A stretch of DNA of 64,000 nucleotides. Origin: an uncultured Bacteroidota bacterium (GTDB taxonomy: Bacteria; Bacteroidota; Bacteroidia; Bacteroidales; SZUA-534). The notes beneath the pieces were generated by a model that was given only the letters and a program-made list of their open reading frames with translations, was not told the DNA's origin and did not search any database. The number at the start of each line of letters is the position of its first letter. Position 1 is the stretch's first letter. A program made the translations under genes and the position numbers. The stretch is taken from assembly GCA_946414435.1 (NCBI GenBank), contig CAMKOM010000008.1:47602-111601 (forward strand), in the 5' to 3' direction. Below, piece after piece: positions 43,732 through 52,380 of this stretch.

Positions 43732-44682
43732 ATGAATTGTCGACGTCTATTGACGATAGTATTGGTAACACTTGCTTCGGTTGTGAGCGGGCAAACAGAG
43801 AACTTTTCCAGCCTGAGTATGTTCAATTACATGTACTACAACCCGGGTTATGCGGGTGACGGCAATGAGATAGAGGCAAGGGGACTGGTGCGGAACCAGT
43901 GGATGGGTTTTGAGGGTGCACCCCAGACTCAGACCTTCAGCATCGACGCCCCGTTTAAGCTCTTTGGCATAAGAAATGGTGCAGGTTTGACGATTATAAA
44001 TGACGAAATTGGAAATTTTCAGAACATTGGATTAAATTTTTCGTATGCATATAGACGTCAAATGTTGCAAGGTGAAGTTGGTTTTGGCGCAGGCTTGAGT
44101 ATGACAAACCAGTCGTTCAAGGGCTCGTGGGTTTTCCCTGACGGAGGGGCAAACGATCCATGGGTGCCTCAGAACGCGGAAGACAAGCCTATGTTCTTTG
44201 ACATGAATCTTGGATTCTATTATAGTTCCGAAAATGTTTATTTGAGTTGTTCGATGCGCAATTTGCTGCAATCACAAATCAAATATTCATCGACATCAGT
44301 AGGCGATGTGAAGCCGTCATATTGTGCAAGACAATTGTTTATGGGCGCGGGTTATGAATATCAGTTGACAAACCCCTTGTTCACCATCAAACCAAATTTA
44401 TTTATTGCAACAGACTTTGCCACAACATCCTTCTCGTTGTCAGGAATAGTGACTTATAACGAAAAATTCTATGGAGGAGTGGCATACAAGCCCATAGATG
44501 CGATAACATTTCTTGCCGGAGTATCGCTTCCATCGGGTATTGAGGTGGCTGTTTCATACGATTTGACCACAAGTAGTATAATAAATTACAGTCATGGATC
44601 GTTTGAGTTTATGATAGGATATTCATTTAGTTTGGACAAGGATAAGGACAATCGAAAATATAAGAGTGTTCGATTCCTTTAA
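43732..44682 (+). CDS. porP: Type IX secretion PorP/SprF family outer membrane protein
   Basis: 316 residues from ATG 43732, where a signal peptide begins (MNCRRLLTIVLVTLASVVSGQ); the track start is an upstream GTG. The protein has the PorP/SprF N-terminal block MFNYMYYNPGYAG and VRNQWMGFEGAPQTQ, followed by amphipathic strands ending in an aromatic C-terminal strand region, consistent with an outer-membrane barrel. PorP/SprF proteins work with GldK-N and help anchor or export T9SS cargo. It is the first of five consecutive T9SS genes. A weak -7-like TATTTTTA occurs at 43694. Confidence 0.9.
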   Translation: MNCRRLLTIVLVTLASVVSGQTENFSSLSMFNYMYYNPGYAGDGNEIEARGLVRNQWMGFEGAPQTQTFSIDAPFKLFGIRNGAGLTIINDEIGNFQNIGLNFSYAYRRQMLQGEVGFGAGLSMTNQSFKGSWVFPDGGANDPWVPQNAEDKPMFFDMNLGFYYSSENVYLSCSMRNLLQSQIKYSSTSVGDVKPSYCARQLFMGAGYEYQLTNPLFTIKPNLFIATDFATTSFSLSGIVTYNEKFYGGVAYKPIDAITFLAGVSLPSGIEVAVSYDLTTSSIINYSHGSFEFMIGYSFSLDKDKDNRKYKSVRFL

Positions 44683-44745
44683 TTTTTTTGATATTATTAT
44701 TTTTTTTATTGACTTTTAAAGTGTGAAAACAAATACAGTTGGGAT

Positions 44746-46122
44746 ATGAAAAAGTTAGCTTATTTGAGTGTTGTATTGCTCATAATTTCAGGCTGTTCCT
44801 CAGGAGGCAATGGCGAATTGATAGGCGTTCAAAATAGAAACGCTAACTATAGTGCGCCGCCTTTTGGAATGGTTTTGGTGCCAAAAGGAAGCTACCGCAT
44901 GGGACCAAGCGACCAAGATGTGCCTTGGGCAACCACAGCACAATCAAAAACTGTTTCGGTACCAGCATTTTGGATGGATGAGACCGAAATAACCAACAAC
45001 GAGTACCGTCAGTTCGTTTATTGGGTACGCGACTCTCTGGCCTACAGATTGTTAGGCGAGCAGATTGACGCATACCTGATTTCGGAGGACCAATATGGTG
45101 AGCCGATTGACCCACCGTTTATCAACTGGGAAGAGCCTATAAACTGGTATGGTGAAGAAGAAAAGACCATTCTCGAAGATTTGTACTATCCTGAGCACGA
45201 ACGCTTCTTCCGCCGTCGCGATATTGACACGCGTAAGTTGGTCTATGACTATTTCTGGATTGATTATCATCAGGCAGCACAAAAATTCACATTTGAGAAT
45301 GAAGCGCGTCGTCACTACAACTATAAAACTGGTCAGTATGACGGTGAGATTTATAATCTTGAAGGGAAACGCGTGCCAATCAAAGACCGTTCATCGTTCA
45401 TAATGCACGACAAGGTTCATGTATATCCCGATACATTATGCTGGATAGGCGATTTCTCATATTCTTACAATGAGCCTATGACTTCAATGTATTTCTGGTC
45501 ACCTTCATACGACAATTATCCTGTAGTTGGTGTTACATGGAAACAGGCAACAGCATTCTGCGTTTGGAGAACACAATTGTTAAACAATTATTTGATAACT
45601 GTAGGCCAGACATTTGAACAAGATTACAGGTTGCCGATAGAAGGCGAGTGGGAATATGCAGCCCGCGGCGGCAACGATTTGGCAGTTTATCCTTGGGGCG
45701 GCCCTTACACACGTAATGATAGAGGTTGCTTCCTTGCGAATTTCAAGCCTTTGCGTGGTGACTACTTGGATGATGGTGGTATGTACACCGTTGAGGTTGC
45801 CATCTACGAGGCCAACGACTTTGGTCTGTACGATATGGCAGGAAATGTGGCAGAATGGACAAGCTCGGCTTTTGACGAGAGTAGCTATACATTCACACAT
45901 GACTTGAGCCCCGACTACAAATACAATGCTCTGCCTGACGATCTTCCGGTAATGAAAAGAAAAGTTGTCCGCGGAGGTTCATGGAAAGACATCGCATATT
46001 ATTTGCAGAATGGTTCAAGAACATATGAGTATCAAGACTCTGCCAAGTCATATATCGGATTCCGTTGTGTAAGAACTTATATGGGACCTGATGAAACGGG
46101 TGCATCATCAAAAGTTTATTAA
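44746..46122 (+). CDS. gldK: T9SS ring lipoprotein GldK/PorK
   Basis: 458 residues. Lipoprotein signal MKKLAYLSVVLLIISGC (C17). The body is a formylglycine-generating-enzyme/sulfatase-modifying fold: FGMVLVPKGSYRMG at the start, FWMDETEITNNEYRQF, YRLPIEGEWEYAARGG, GLYDMAGNVAEWTSS and VVRGGSWKD. GldK forms the periplasmic ring with GldN under the outer membrane; the FGE fold is structural here by family knowledge. An insertion of about 150 residues separates the N-terminal block from the central FGE motifs, as in other GldK proteins. It lies 63 nt after porP. Confidence 0.95.
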   Translation: MKKLAYLSVVLLIISGCSSGGNGELIGVQNRNANYSAPPFGMVLVPKGSYRMGPSDQDVPWATTAQSKTVSVPAFWMDETEITNNEYRQFVYWVRDSLAYRLLGEQIDAYLISEDQYGEPIDPPFINWEEPINWYGEEEKTILEDLYYPEHERFFRRRDIDTRKLVYDYFWIDYHQAAQKFTFENEARRHYNYKTGQYDGEIYNLEGKRVPIKDRSSFIMHDKVHVYPDTLCWIGDFSYSYNEPMTSMYFWSPSYDNYPVVGVTWKQATAFCVWRTQLLNNYLITVGQTFEQDYRLPIEGEWEYAARGGNDLAVYPWGGPYTRNDRGCFLANFKPLRGDYLDDGGMYTVEVAIYEANDFGLYDMAGNVAEWTSSAFDESSYTFTHDLSPDYKYNALPDDLPVMKRKVVRGGSWKDIAYYLQNGSRTYEYQDSAKSYIGFRCVRTYMGPDETGASSKVY

Positions 46123-46167
46123 TAAGAAAACTAAAAACAAGTAACTAATTTAAATAGGAATAAAATT

Positions 46168-47202
46168 ATGAGTATTGCCGAATTAACCCAAAGTAGGGGG
46201 TACAAAAACTTTATGAAGTATGTGTATGGATGGGGTGCATCAATCGTACTTGTTGGTGCGTTGTTCAAAATCCAGCACTATCCAGGCGCATCAATAATGT
46301 TGATTGTCGGACTTTTGACAGAGGCATTAATCTTCTTCTTCTCGGCATTTGAGCCTTTGGCAGAAGAATTGGATTGGACATTGGTATATCCGCAGTTGGC
46401 AGGCTTGGAAGTAGATGATGATGAGCCTGCAAAACCGAGTCGTAAATTCGACAGAGTTACTGAACCAGCTTCATCTGGCAGCACAGGCGGTGTTTCTGTT
46501 CAGCAAACAGGCGGCGGATCGCAGGCTGCAGCTCCTGCAGGTGGTGGAGTTGTTTATGCCAGCGGCAGTGGTTCTGCTTTAGCTAAATTCGACGAAATGA
46601 TTGAGAAGGCCGAAATCACCCCCGGAATGTTTGAGAAACTGGGTAAAGGTTTGGCAAATCTTAATAAGACAATTGACCAATTGGGCTCTACAGTTGATAT
46701 CAATGTAGCAACTCAGGATTTTGTAACAAAGATGAACTCGGCAACAGAGTCGGTATCCGGCTTGGGCGACGCATACAAAAAATCTACCGAGGCTTTGTCG
46801 GCATCGGTTGGTGTTCTGTCGGAGACTTATGCTAATACCGCACAATCGTTCAATCAAAGCAACAATCAGATTGCCGAGGCTTACTCGCAGTTTGCGAACA
46901 AGCTCACTAGCGAGCTGAACTCCGTAGGCAGTCTGGGTACTGAATATGTTGATAAACTGGGTGGCTTGAACAAGAACCTGTCGGCACTCAATTCAGTTTA
47001 CGAGTTGCAGCTCGACAATATGAACAAGCAAGTTGAGACTTCGAAAGAATACATCAACGGGTTCGGCAGCATGATTGACAATATGAATCAGACTGTTGAT
47101 AATACGAAGAAGTTGAATCAGGGTGTTCAACTTTTGGAGCAGAATGTCGCATCATTGAACAACGTATACGGCAATATGCTTTCGTCGCTTAATATTAAGT
47201 AA
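46168..47202 (+). CDS. gldL: T9SS inner-membrane motor protein GldL/PorL
   Basis: 344 residues. Two N-terminal membrane helices (about 18-36 and 41-62) with the conserved glutamate E52 in GLLTEALIFFFSAFEP, equivalent to the residue implicated in proton-driven rotation of GldL with GldM. The rest is cytoplasmic: a flexible Gly/Ser/Gln-rich linker (about 105-140) and long helical repeats. With GldM it forms the motor that energises T9SS. Twenty nt from gldM. Confidence 0.95.
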   Translation: MSIAELTQSRGYKNFMKYVYGWGASIVLVGALFKIQHYPGASIMLIVGLLTEALIFFFSAFEPLAEELDWTLVYPQLAGLEVDDDEPAKPSRKFDRVTEPASSGSTGGVSVQQTGGGSQAAAPAGGGVVYASGSGSALAKFDEMIEKAEITPGMFEKLGKGLANLNKTIDQLGSTVDINVATQDFVTKMNSATESVSGLGDAYKKSTEALSASVGVLSETYANTAQSFNQSNNQIAEAYSQFANKLTSELNSVGSLGTEYVDKLGGLNKNLSALNSVYELQLDNMNKQVETSKEYINGFGSMIDNMNQTVDNTKKLNQGVQLLEQNVASLNNVYGNMLSSLNIK

Positions 47203-47221
47203 TTAAAGAAAAGGAAAAGTT

Positions 47222-48832
47222 ATGGGTCACGGCAAGGAAACGCCTAGGCAACAAATGATTGGCCTAATGTACTTGTTCTTAACATGTATGTTGGCTCTGA
47301 ACGTATCGAAAGACGTATTGGATTCTTTTGTGCTTGTTAGTGAAAGTTTGGGAAAAACTGTAAAGAACTACGAGACCAAAAACCAAAAGGTTTATGATGA
47401 GTTTGGGAAGCAGCTGACAATCAATGAGAACAAGGTTAGACCTTGGAAAGATAAAGCCGATGGCTTTAAGGAGTTAACCGACAGCCTTTGCAATCTTATT
47501 GAGAACTACAAAAAAGGATTCCTGACTTTGGCGGAGAACAGCAATGTTGAGAACGTGATCAAAGGTGATAGGTATGTCATTGATTCGATGAACTCAAAAG
47601 ATAATATTGACTTTGGTGGTCAGTATTTTATTTTGGAAGGACGCGGTGAAATTCTTAAAGGAAAATTAAATGAATACAAGGATGCCGCATTGGCATTGAT
47701 TCCGGAAAGTGAAATAAGTATTATTGACGGAATAAAAGGCACGCTGAACACTGATAGCCACACTGATAAGGAAGGAGCCATTCATACTTGGGAAGCTCGC
47801 ACCTTTGAGCACATTCCGGCAGTGGCAGATATTGTTATGCTGGACAAGTTGAAAACCGATATCAAGAATATTGAGACTGACGTTATCAACTATCTGTTTA
47901 AGCAAATCAGTGCGGGAGATTTCAAATTCAACGCATTGTCAGCTACGGTTATCCCTAACTCTAACTATGTGATGAGAGGCAATGAGTACACTGCAACGAT
48001 ATTCCTTGCGGCGTTCGACTCAACTCAGGATCCTGAAATTCTTGTTGGTTCTTATAAAAAGAACGGACCCGAGAATTATGAAATGGTTGGAGCATACGAG
48101 ACTTTGACCGTTGCACGTGGAAAAGGAGTCTACAAGAAAGTGGCTTCATCGCTAGGTGAGCGCAAGTGGGGCGGTTTGATTCGAATTAAACGTCCTGATG
48201 GCTCAGTCTCGAGTTATCCGTTTGAGGAGTCGTATCAAGTGGCCGAGCCAAGTCTGGTTATCTCACCGACAAAGATGAACGTATTCTACTATGGTATCGA
48301 GAACCCAGTTGCAATTTCTGTACCAGGTATTCCGTCTGACAAAATCAAGGTCAGCATTCCTGAAGGTGGTGCTACAATTAAAAAAGTTGGCAACGGCTAT
48401 GAAGTCAAACCTACTAAGCGCAGTGGAACTGTGAATGTGGCTGTTGCAGCAGAAATCGATGGCAAGTCAAAGAATATGGGCAGCATGTTGTTCCGTATCA
48501 AGACTATTCCTGAACCTAAAGCAAAGGTTATGGGTTATAGCAGTGGAACTATTGAAAAAGCCGTTCTTAGTGCAGCTAGTGGTGTGCAAGCCGATTTGGA
48601 GGATTTCGTTTTCGATTTGAAGTTCAAAATCACAAAATATACTGTCACAACCGTTGTTAGTGGCGGTATGACAAAGGAAATCGCCAAAAAAGGCGGCACC
48701 TTTGATGCAGAGGTTAAGAACTTGATAAAAGGATTGAAAAATAATGCGAGAATTACTATAGAGGATATTGAGGCTGTCGGACCCGATGGAGTGCCACGCT
48801 CATTGTCGCCTATAGTGTTTAAGGTTAAATAA
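47222..48832 (+). CDS. gldM: T9SS motor/periplasmic protein GldM/PorM
   Basis: 536 residues. The N-terminus MGHGKETPRQQMIGLMYLFL and the single membrane helix (LMYLFLTCMLALNVSKDVLD) are diagnostic. The remainder is periplasmic: a helical first domain followed by beta domains (SLVISPTKMNVFYYGIENPV, SPIVFKVK end) that form the shaft spanning to the GldKN ring. The order gldL-gldM-gldN with gaps of 19 and 13 nt indicates one operon. Confidence 0.95.
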   Translation: MGHGKETPRQQMIGLMYLFLTCMLALNVSKDVLDSFVLVSESLGKTVKNYETKNQKVYDEFGKQLTINENKVRPWKDKADGFKELTDSLCNLIENYKKGFLTLAENSNVENVIKGDRYVIDSMNSKDNIDFGGQYFILEGRGEILKGKLNEYKDAALALIPESEISIIDGIKGTLNTDSHTDKEGAIHTWEARTFEHIPAVADIVMLDKLKTDIKNIETDVINYLFKQISAGDFKFNALSATVIPNSNYVMRGNEYTATIFLAAFDSTQDPEILVGSYKKNGPENYEMVGAYETLTVARGKGVYKKVASSLGERKWGGLIRIKRPDGSVSSYPFEESYQVAEPSLVISPTKMNVFYYGIENPVAISVPGIPSDKIKVSIPEGGATIKKVGNGYEVKPTKRSGTVNVAVAAEIDGKSKNMGSMLFRIKTIPEPKAKVMGYSSGTIEKAVLSAASGVQADLEDFVFDLKFKITKYTVTTVVSGGMTKEIAKKGGTFDAEVKNLIKGLKNNARITIEDIEAVGPDGVPRSLSPIVFKVK

Positions 48833-48845
48833 AAAATTGAAGCGT

Positions 48846-49694
48846 ATGAAAAAGTTGTTTTTAATACCGGCTTTGTTTCTGGGTATGCTCTTCACTTGCA
48901 ATAATGCTGAAGCGCAGGTTATGGATGACATATATGTGCCGGACCATATTCCAAACAGAAAACCAATCCCGTACAAATATTTACGTGAGGCCGACGCCAT
49001 GTATAAAAAACGCGTATGGCGTGTTATTGATTTGCGTGAAAAAATCAATCTTAACCTTTATTATCCAACAACAAAGATTAATGAGCGTATGAGCTTGATC
49101 GACTTGTTGCTGATGGGTATCAATAACGAAGGTTTGACGGCCTACAACACTGATGACGACCGTTTCACACAACCTATGGGGCGTTCTCAGATTGAGACCA
49201 ACTTTGGTGCAGTTGAGAAGAACATAACCTATACTGATGAGAATGGTGATGAGCAGACGCAAACAGTCAAAGGTGAGATTAACAGCACCGAGGTGAAGCA
49301 ATATTGGCTGAAGGAAGACTGGTTCTTCGACCGTAAGCACTCTACTATGGAAGTTCGCATTATCGGTTTGAGCCCAATACGCTTCTATGTTAAGGACGAT
49401 GATGGCAGTGAGGATGCAGAGGTGCGCAAGGCATTTGTGTTTTGGATTTATTTCCCCGAAGTACGCCGCATTTTAGCTGATCATGAAGTGTTCAACAATA
49501 ACAACGATGCTGAGCGTAGAACATTTGACGATATTTTCTTCAAACGTTATTTCAATAGCTTCATCATCAAAGTTTCCAATGTATATGATGATCGCGGAAT
49601 AGCAGATTACTCACTTGGTATTCAATCGTTGCTTGAAGCTGAGGCACTGAAGAAAAAAATCACTGATTACGAGCAAGATTTGTGGGAATACTAA
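48846..49694 (+). CDS. gldN: T9SS ring protein GldN/PorN
   Basis: 282 residues from ATG 48846 (the track begins at an upstream TTG). Signal peptide MKKLFLIPALFLGMLFTC...AEAQ. The family's conserved features are KKRVWRVIDLREKIN, STEVKQYWLKEDWFFD and FWIYFPEVRRIL. GldN pairs with GldK in the periplasmic ring. Last gene of the porP-gldKLMN operon; a strong terminator follows. Confidence 0.95.
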   Translation: MKKLFLIPALFLGMLFTCNNAEAQVMDDIYVPDHIPNRKPIPYKYLREADAMYKKRVWRVIDLREKINLNLYYPTTKINERMSLIDLLLMGINNEGLTAYNTDDDRFTQPMGRSQIETNFGAVEKNITYTDENGDEQTQTVKGEINSTEVKQYWLKEDWFFDRKHSTMEVRIIGLSPIRFYVKDDDGSEDAEVRKAFVFWIYFPEVRRILADHEVFNNNNDAERRTFDDIFFKRYFNSFIIKVSNVYDDRGIADYSLGIQSLLEAEALKKKITDYEQDLWEY

Positions 49695-49717
49695 TTCGTA
49701 TAACCATTCAACATAAG

Positions 49718-49752
49718 AAGAGCCGGTTCCGTTTGGAATCGGCTCTTTTTTG
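49718..49752 (+). terminator. Terminator of the T9SS operon
   Basis: AAGAGCCGGTTCC pairs with GGAATCGGCTCTT over 13 positions (one G-U) with a 4-nt loop, then T-run, 23 nt after gldN. Confidence 0.95.
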
Positions 49753-49850
49753 TTGGTGCATTATGCAGATTAGAATTTTCTACGATACTGCGTTTAAAAA
49801 AAATAACACTATGGTTACCAATTTCACCAAATAGTAACTACTTTCAAGCA

Positions 49851-49864
49851 GTTTTTGCAAAAAC
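49851..49864. promoter_or_regulatory. Perfect 14-bp palindrome just before the TIGR00266 gene
   Basis: GTTTTTGCAAAAAC ends 7 nt before ATG 49872, where a ribosome or repressor would bind. Could be an operator or chance; no protein is known to bind it. Confidence 0.5.
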
Positions 49865-49871
49865 CACATTT

Positions 49872-50648
49872 ATGAATTCACACGAGATTGACTACAAAGT
49901 TATCGGGCACGACATTCAACTTGTTGAAGTTGAGCTTGACCCGGGAGAGACAGTAATTGCCGAGGCCGGCACAATGATGTATATGGAGGACGGCATTGAG
50001 TTCGACACCAAGATGGGCGACGGCTCAAACCCACAGGCCGGATTTTTCGACAAACTGCTGTCGGCGGGCTCTCGGATGATTGCCGGTGAGTCGGTTTTCA
50101 TCACTCACTTCACTAACCGGGGCTTTGGAAAACGCCACGTAGCCTTTTCGGCACCCTATCCGGGCACCATTATGCCGGTAAACCTTGCTCAGTCGGGCTA
50201 TAGCATAATTGTGCAGAAAGACGCCTTTTTGTGCGCCGCGCTCGGCACCCGCATCAGCATCACACTCAATCGCCGCCTAGGCGCAGGATTGTTCGGTGGC
50301 GAGGGTTTCATTCTGGAAAAGCTCGAAGGCGACGGAATGTCTTTTTTGCACGCTTGTGGAGCAGTTGTAGAACGTCAACTGAACAACGAGACTCTGCGTG
50401 TTGATACGGGCTGCATTGTTGGCTTTGAGCCGCAAATTGATTACGACATACAGATGGCCGGAGGTTTGAAATCATCGCTGTTTGGCGGCGAGGGATTGTT
50501 TGTGGCCACTTTGCACGGAACTGGGCGCGTATGGTTGCAGAATATGCCTATCCGCAAACTGATTCAGGCACTTATGCCGCAGTCGCCAAATGCCCGCAAA
50601 GAGAACCAAAGTCTGTTCAACAATCTAAATAACCTTTTTGAAAGATAA
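49872..50648 (+). CDS. TIGR00266/AIM24 family protein
   Basis: 258 residues of the AIM24/TIGR00266 family: N-terminal VELDPGETVIAEAGTMMYM, GESVFITHFTNRG, and glycine-rich turns GLFGGEGFILEKLEG and SLFGGEGLFVATLHGTG, which form the pseudo-symmetric beta-sandwich of this family. Function is unclear; bacterial members have been linked loosely to membrane or stress functions and mitochondrial AIM24 to inner-membrane organisation. No signal peptide is seen. It heads a four-gene run (gaps 12, 2 and 17 nt) ending in ComM. Confidence 0.88.
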   Translation: MNSHEIDYKVIGHDIQLVEVELDPGETVIAEAGTMMYMEDGIEFDTKMGDGSNPQAGFFDKLLSAGSRMIAGESVFITHFTNRGFGKRHVAFSAPYPGTIMPVNLAQSGYSIIVQKDAFLCAALGTRISITLNRRLGAGLFGGEGFILEKLEGDGMSFLHACGAVVERQLNNETLRVDTGCIVGFEPQIDYDIQMAGGLKSSLFGGEGLFVATLHGTGRVWLQNMPIRKLIQALMPQSPNARKENQSLFNNLNNLFER

Positions 50649-50660
50649 AAATAGTTAGCT

Positions 50661-51767
50661 ATGGACCAGAAAATCAGTATTATCAGTGATTGGACGCTGC
50701 AACGGCTACTCACCGAACTTAAAGCCGGCAACATTAAAATTCCACGTTTCCAGCGTGACTATATCTGGGAAAAATCAAAGGTTGTGAAACTTCTCAACTC
50801 AGTTTACCATCAGTATCCTATTGGGTCGCTGTTCTTTTGGAAGGCTCCAGCCAAATATGCCTTTTTCATCCGACCATTTGAGATTGACGGTATAAATGAT
50901 TCGAAAACAGAAGGCGATTTTCAGTTCATTTTAGACGGTCAGCAACGCATAATGTCACTTTTTGTGGCTCTTATGGGTAAGACTATGGGCGGCTGCGACT
51001 ACTCGTCCATCAGTTTCAATGCCGAACGCTGTGAATTTGTAATTCCACGCAGTCAACGTGACGCAACCAACATTGCTGTATGGCGCATTATCGACAGCGA
51101 TGCTTTTGCCGAAACCGTAGCCAAACTTGAGGCTGGTGGTAAAAATGAGAAAAAAGCTGCTCAGAGTTTGCGGACATGCCGTGAAATATTCCTGAATTAC
51201 CCTTTAAGCATTGTACTAACCACAAACACCGAAATTGACGATGTGGTTGAGATATTCGAACGTATCAACCAGGGCGGTAAACACCTTACCATCTTCGACT
51301 TGATTCACGCAACCACATGGAGCGAAAAGTTCGATTTGAAACAAAATATCGATGATTTCAACACCGCACAGCGCATCAAGCAGTTTGGACGGTTGGGCGA
51401 AAAAGTGTTCTCTCTATCGCTGACAATCAACTATTTCGGTGACGCTCGCAGCCTTTATCAACTCAAACTCACACCCGAAATCTGCATCAAGATTTGGCCC
51501 AAAACCAAAGCCGCGCTGACATCGGCACTCGATTTTCTGAAGCAGATGCGCCTTTCGGGCGACCTGACAATGTACCACAATCTGCTACCTACACTGCAAT
51601 ACTATTTCTTCGCTTCGGAGGCCAAAACAATAGATCCTAGCCACCAAAAGACGCTTGAAAAATGGTTCTGGGATTCGAAGTTTTCAAAACGTTATTCGGC
51701 TTCAGCCGCAACGCACTTGAAAGAAGATGTGGAATGGATTAAGTCACTAATTAACAACGAACTATAG
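50661..51767 (+). CDS. DUF262 domain protein (GmrS-like N-terminal domain, no HNH domain)
   Basis: 368 residues. The DUF262 signature is clear: IPRFQRDYIWE (28-37), YPIGSLFFW (52-60) and LDGQQRIMSL (91-100), the DGQQR loop conserved in GmrSD-type modification-dependent restriction enzymes and other ParB-fold proteins. GmrSD also needs a DUF1524 HNH nuclease domain; I see no such motif in the C-terminal half, which is helical and ends in a Trp-rich segment (EKWFWDSKFSKRYSAS). A role in DNA defence or in DNA processing is inference. It is 2 nt from the next gene and sits two genes before comM. Confidence 0.87.
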   Translation: MDQKISIISDWTLQRLLTELKAGNIKIPRFQRDYIWEKSKVVKLLNSVYHQYPIGSLFFWKAPAKYAFFIRPFEIDGINDSKTEGDFQFILDGQQRIMSLFVALMGKTMGGCDYSSISFNAERCEFVIPRSQRDATNIAVWRIIDSDAFAETVAKLEAGGKNEKKAAQSLRTCREIFLNYPLSIVLTTNTEIDDVVEIFERINQGGKHLTIFDLIHATTWSEKFDLKQNIDDFNTAQRIKQFGRLGEKVFSLSLTINYFGDARSLYQLKLTPEICIKIWPKTKAALTSALDFLKQMRLSGDLTMYHNLLPTLQYYFFASEAKTIDPSHQKTLEKWFWDSKFSKRYSASAATHLKEDVEWIKSLINNEL

Positions 51768-51769
51768 TT

Positions 51770-52363
51770 ATGAGAAAGTTACTGTCGTTTGCAATTATTG
51801 TTTGTTTTTTCAGTTGCAATAAGGTAACTGAATGTCCATCGTACCCATATGATTATCTTGAATGGCTACCATATGAGAATGGCACACATACCACATTTAC
51901 AAGCGGAGGGGCACAGCAAACATACGTGTTCGATGATGTGTTCCATACCAAACAGTACACTATCGGGCGTACGGAGGCTTGCAACTGCGAGGCTTTCGCC
52001 CATGCCTACTCAGCAGTCGATTCGACAGGGAACATTCAGTTACGGTGCTCATCGGAAAAACAGAGTATACGCTACAATTTCGCTTTTGAGTTTCAACACT
52101 ACGGAATGCTCGCAAACTACTATGTTCCGAGAAATATTGATAGGTTTACGTTCAGTATTAAAAATGATGGAACATTTGAGAACGCCACATTGCTCAACAA
52201 TGTTGCCATTGGCGGTAAAACTTTCGATAACGTACTTGTTGTTGAAATAGATACAATTTTCGTAAACACCACCGATATCTATAAACTCTATTTGGTGAAA
52301 GGCAATGGTGTGGTAAGATATGATTATCGTTCGGGGCAAAGTTTTGTTATTGCCGATAAGTAA
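51770..52363 (+). CDS. Putative lipoprotein of unknown function
   Basis: 197 residues. Lipoprotein signal MRKLLSFAIIVCFFSC (C16) and a mature beta-rich domain with two further cysteine clusters (TECPS, ACNCEAF). I recognise no family. It starts 2 nt after the DUF262 gene and ends 17 nt before comM, so it is probably cotranscribed, although an envelope lipoprotein inside a DNA-related gene run is unexpected. Confidence 0.75.
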   Translation: MRKLLSFAIIVCFFSCNKVTECPSYPYDYLEWLPYENGTHTTFTSGGAQQTYVFDDVFHTKQYTIGRTEACNCEAFAHAYSAVDSTGNIQLRCSSEKQSIRYNFAFEFQHYGMLANYYVPRNIDRFTFSIKNDGTFENATLLNNVAIGGKTFDNVLVVEIDTIFVNTTDIYKLYLVKGNGVVRYDYRSGQSFVIADK

Positions 52364-52380
52364 AATTCAGATCGAAAGCA

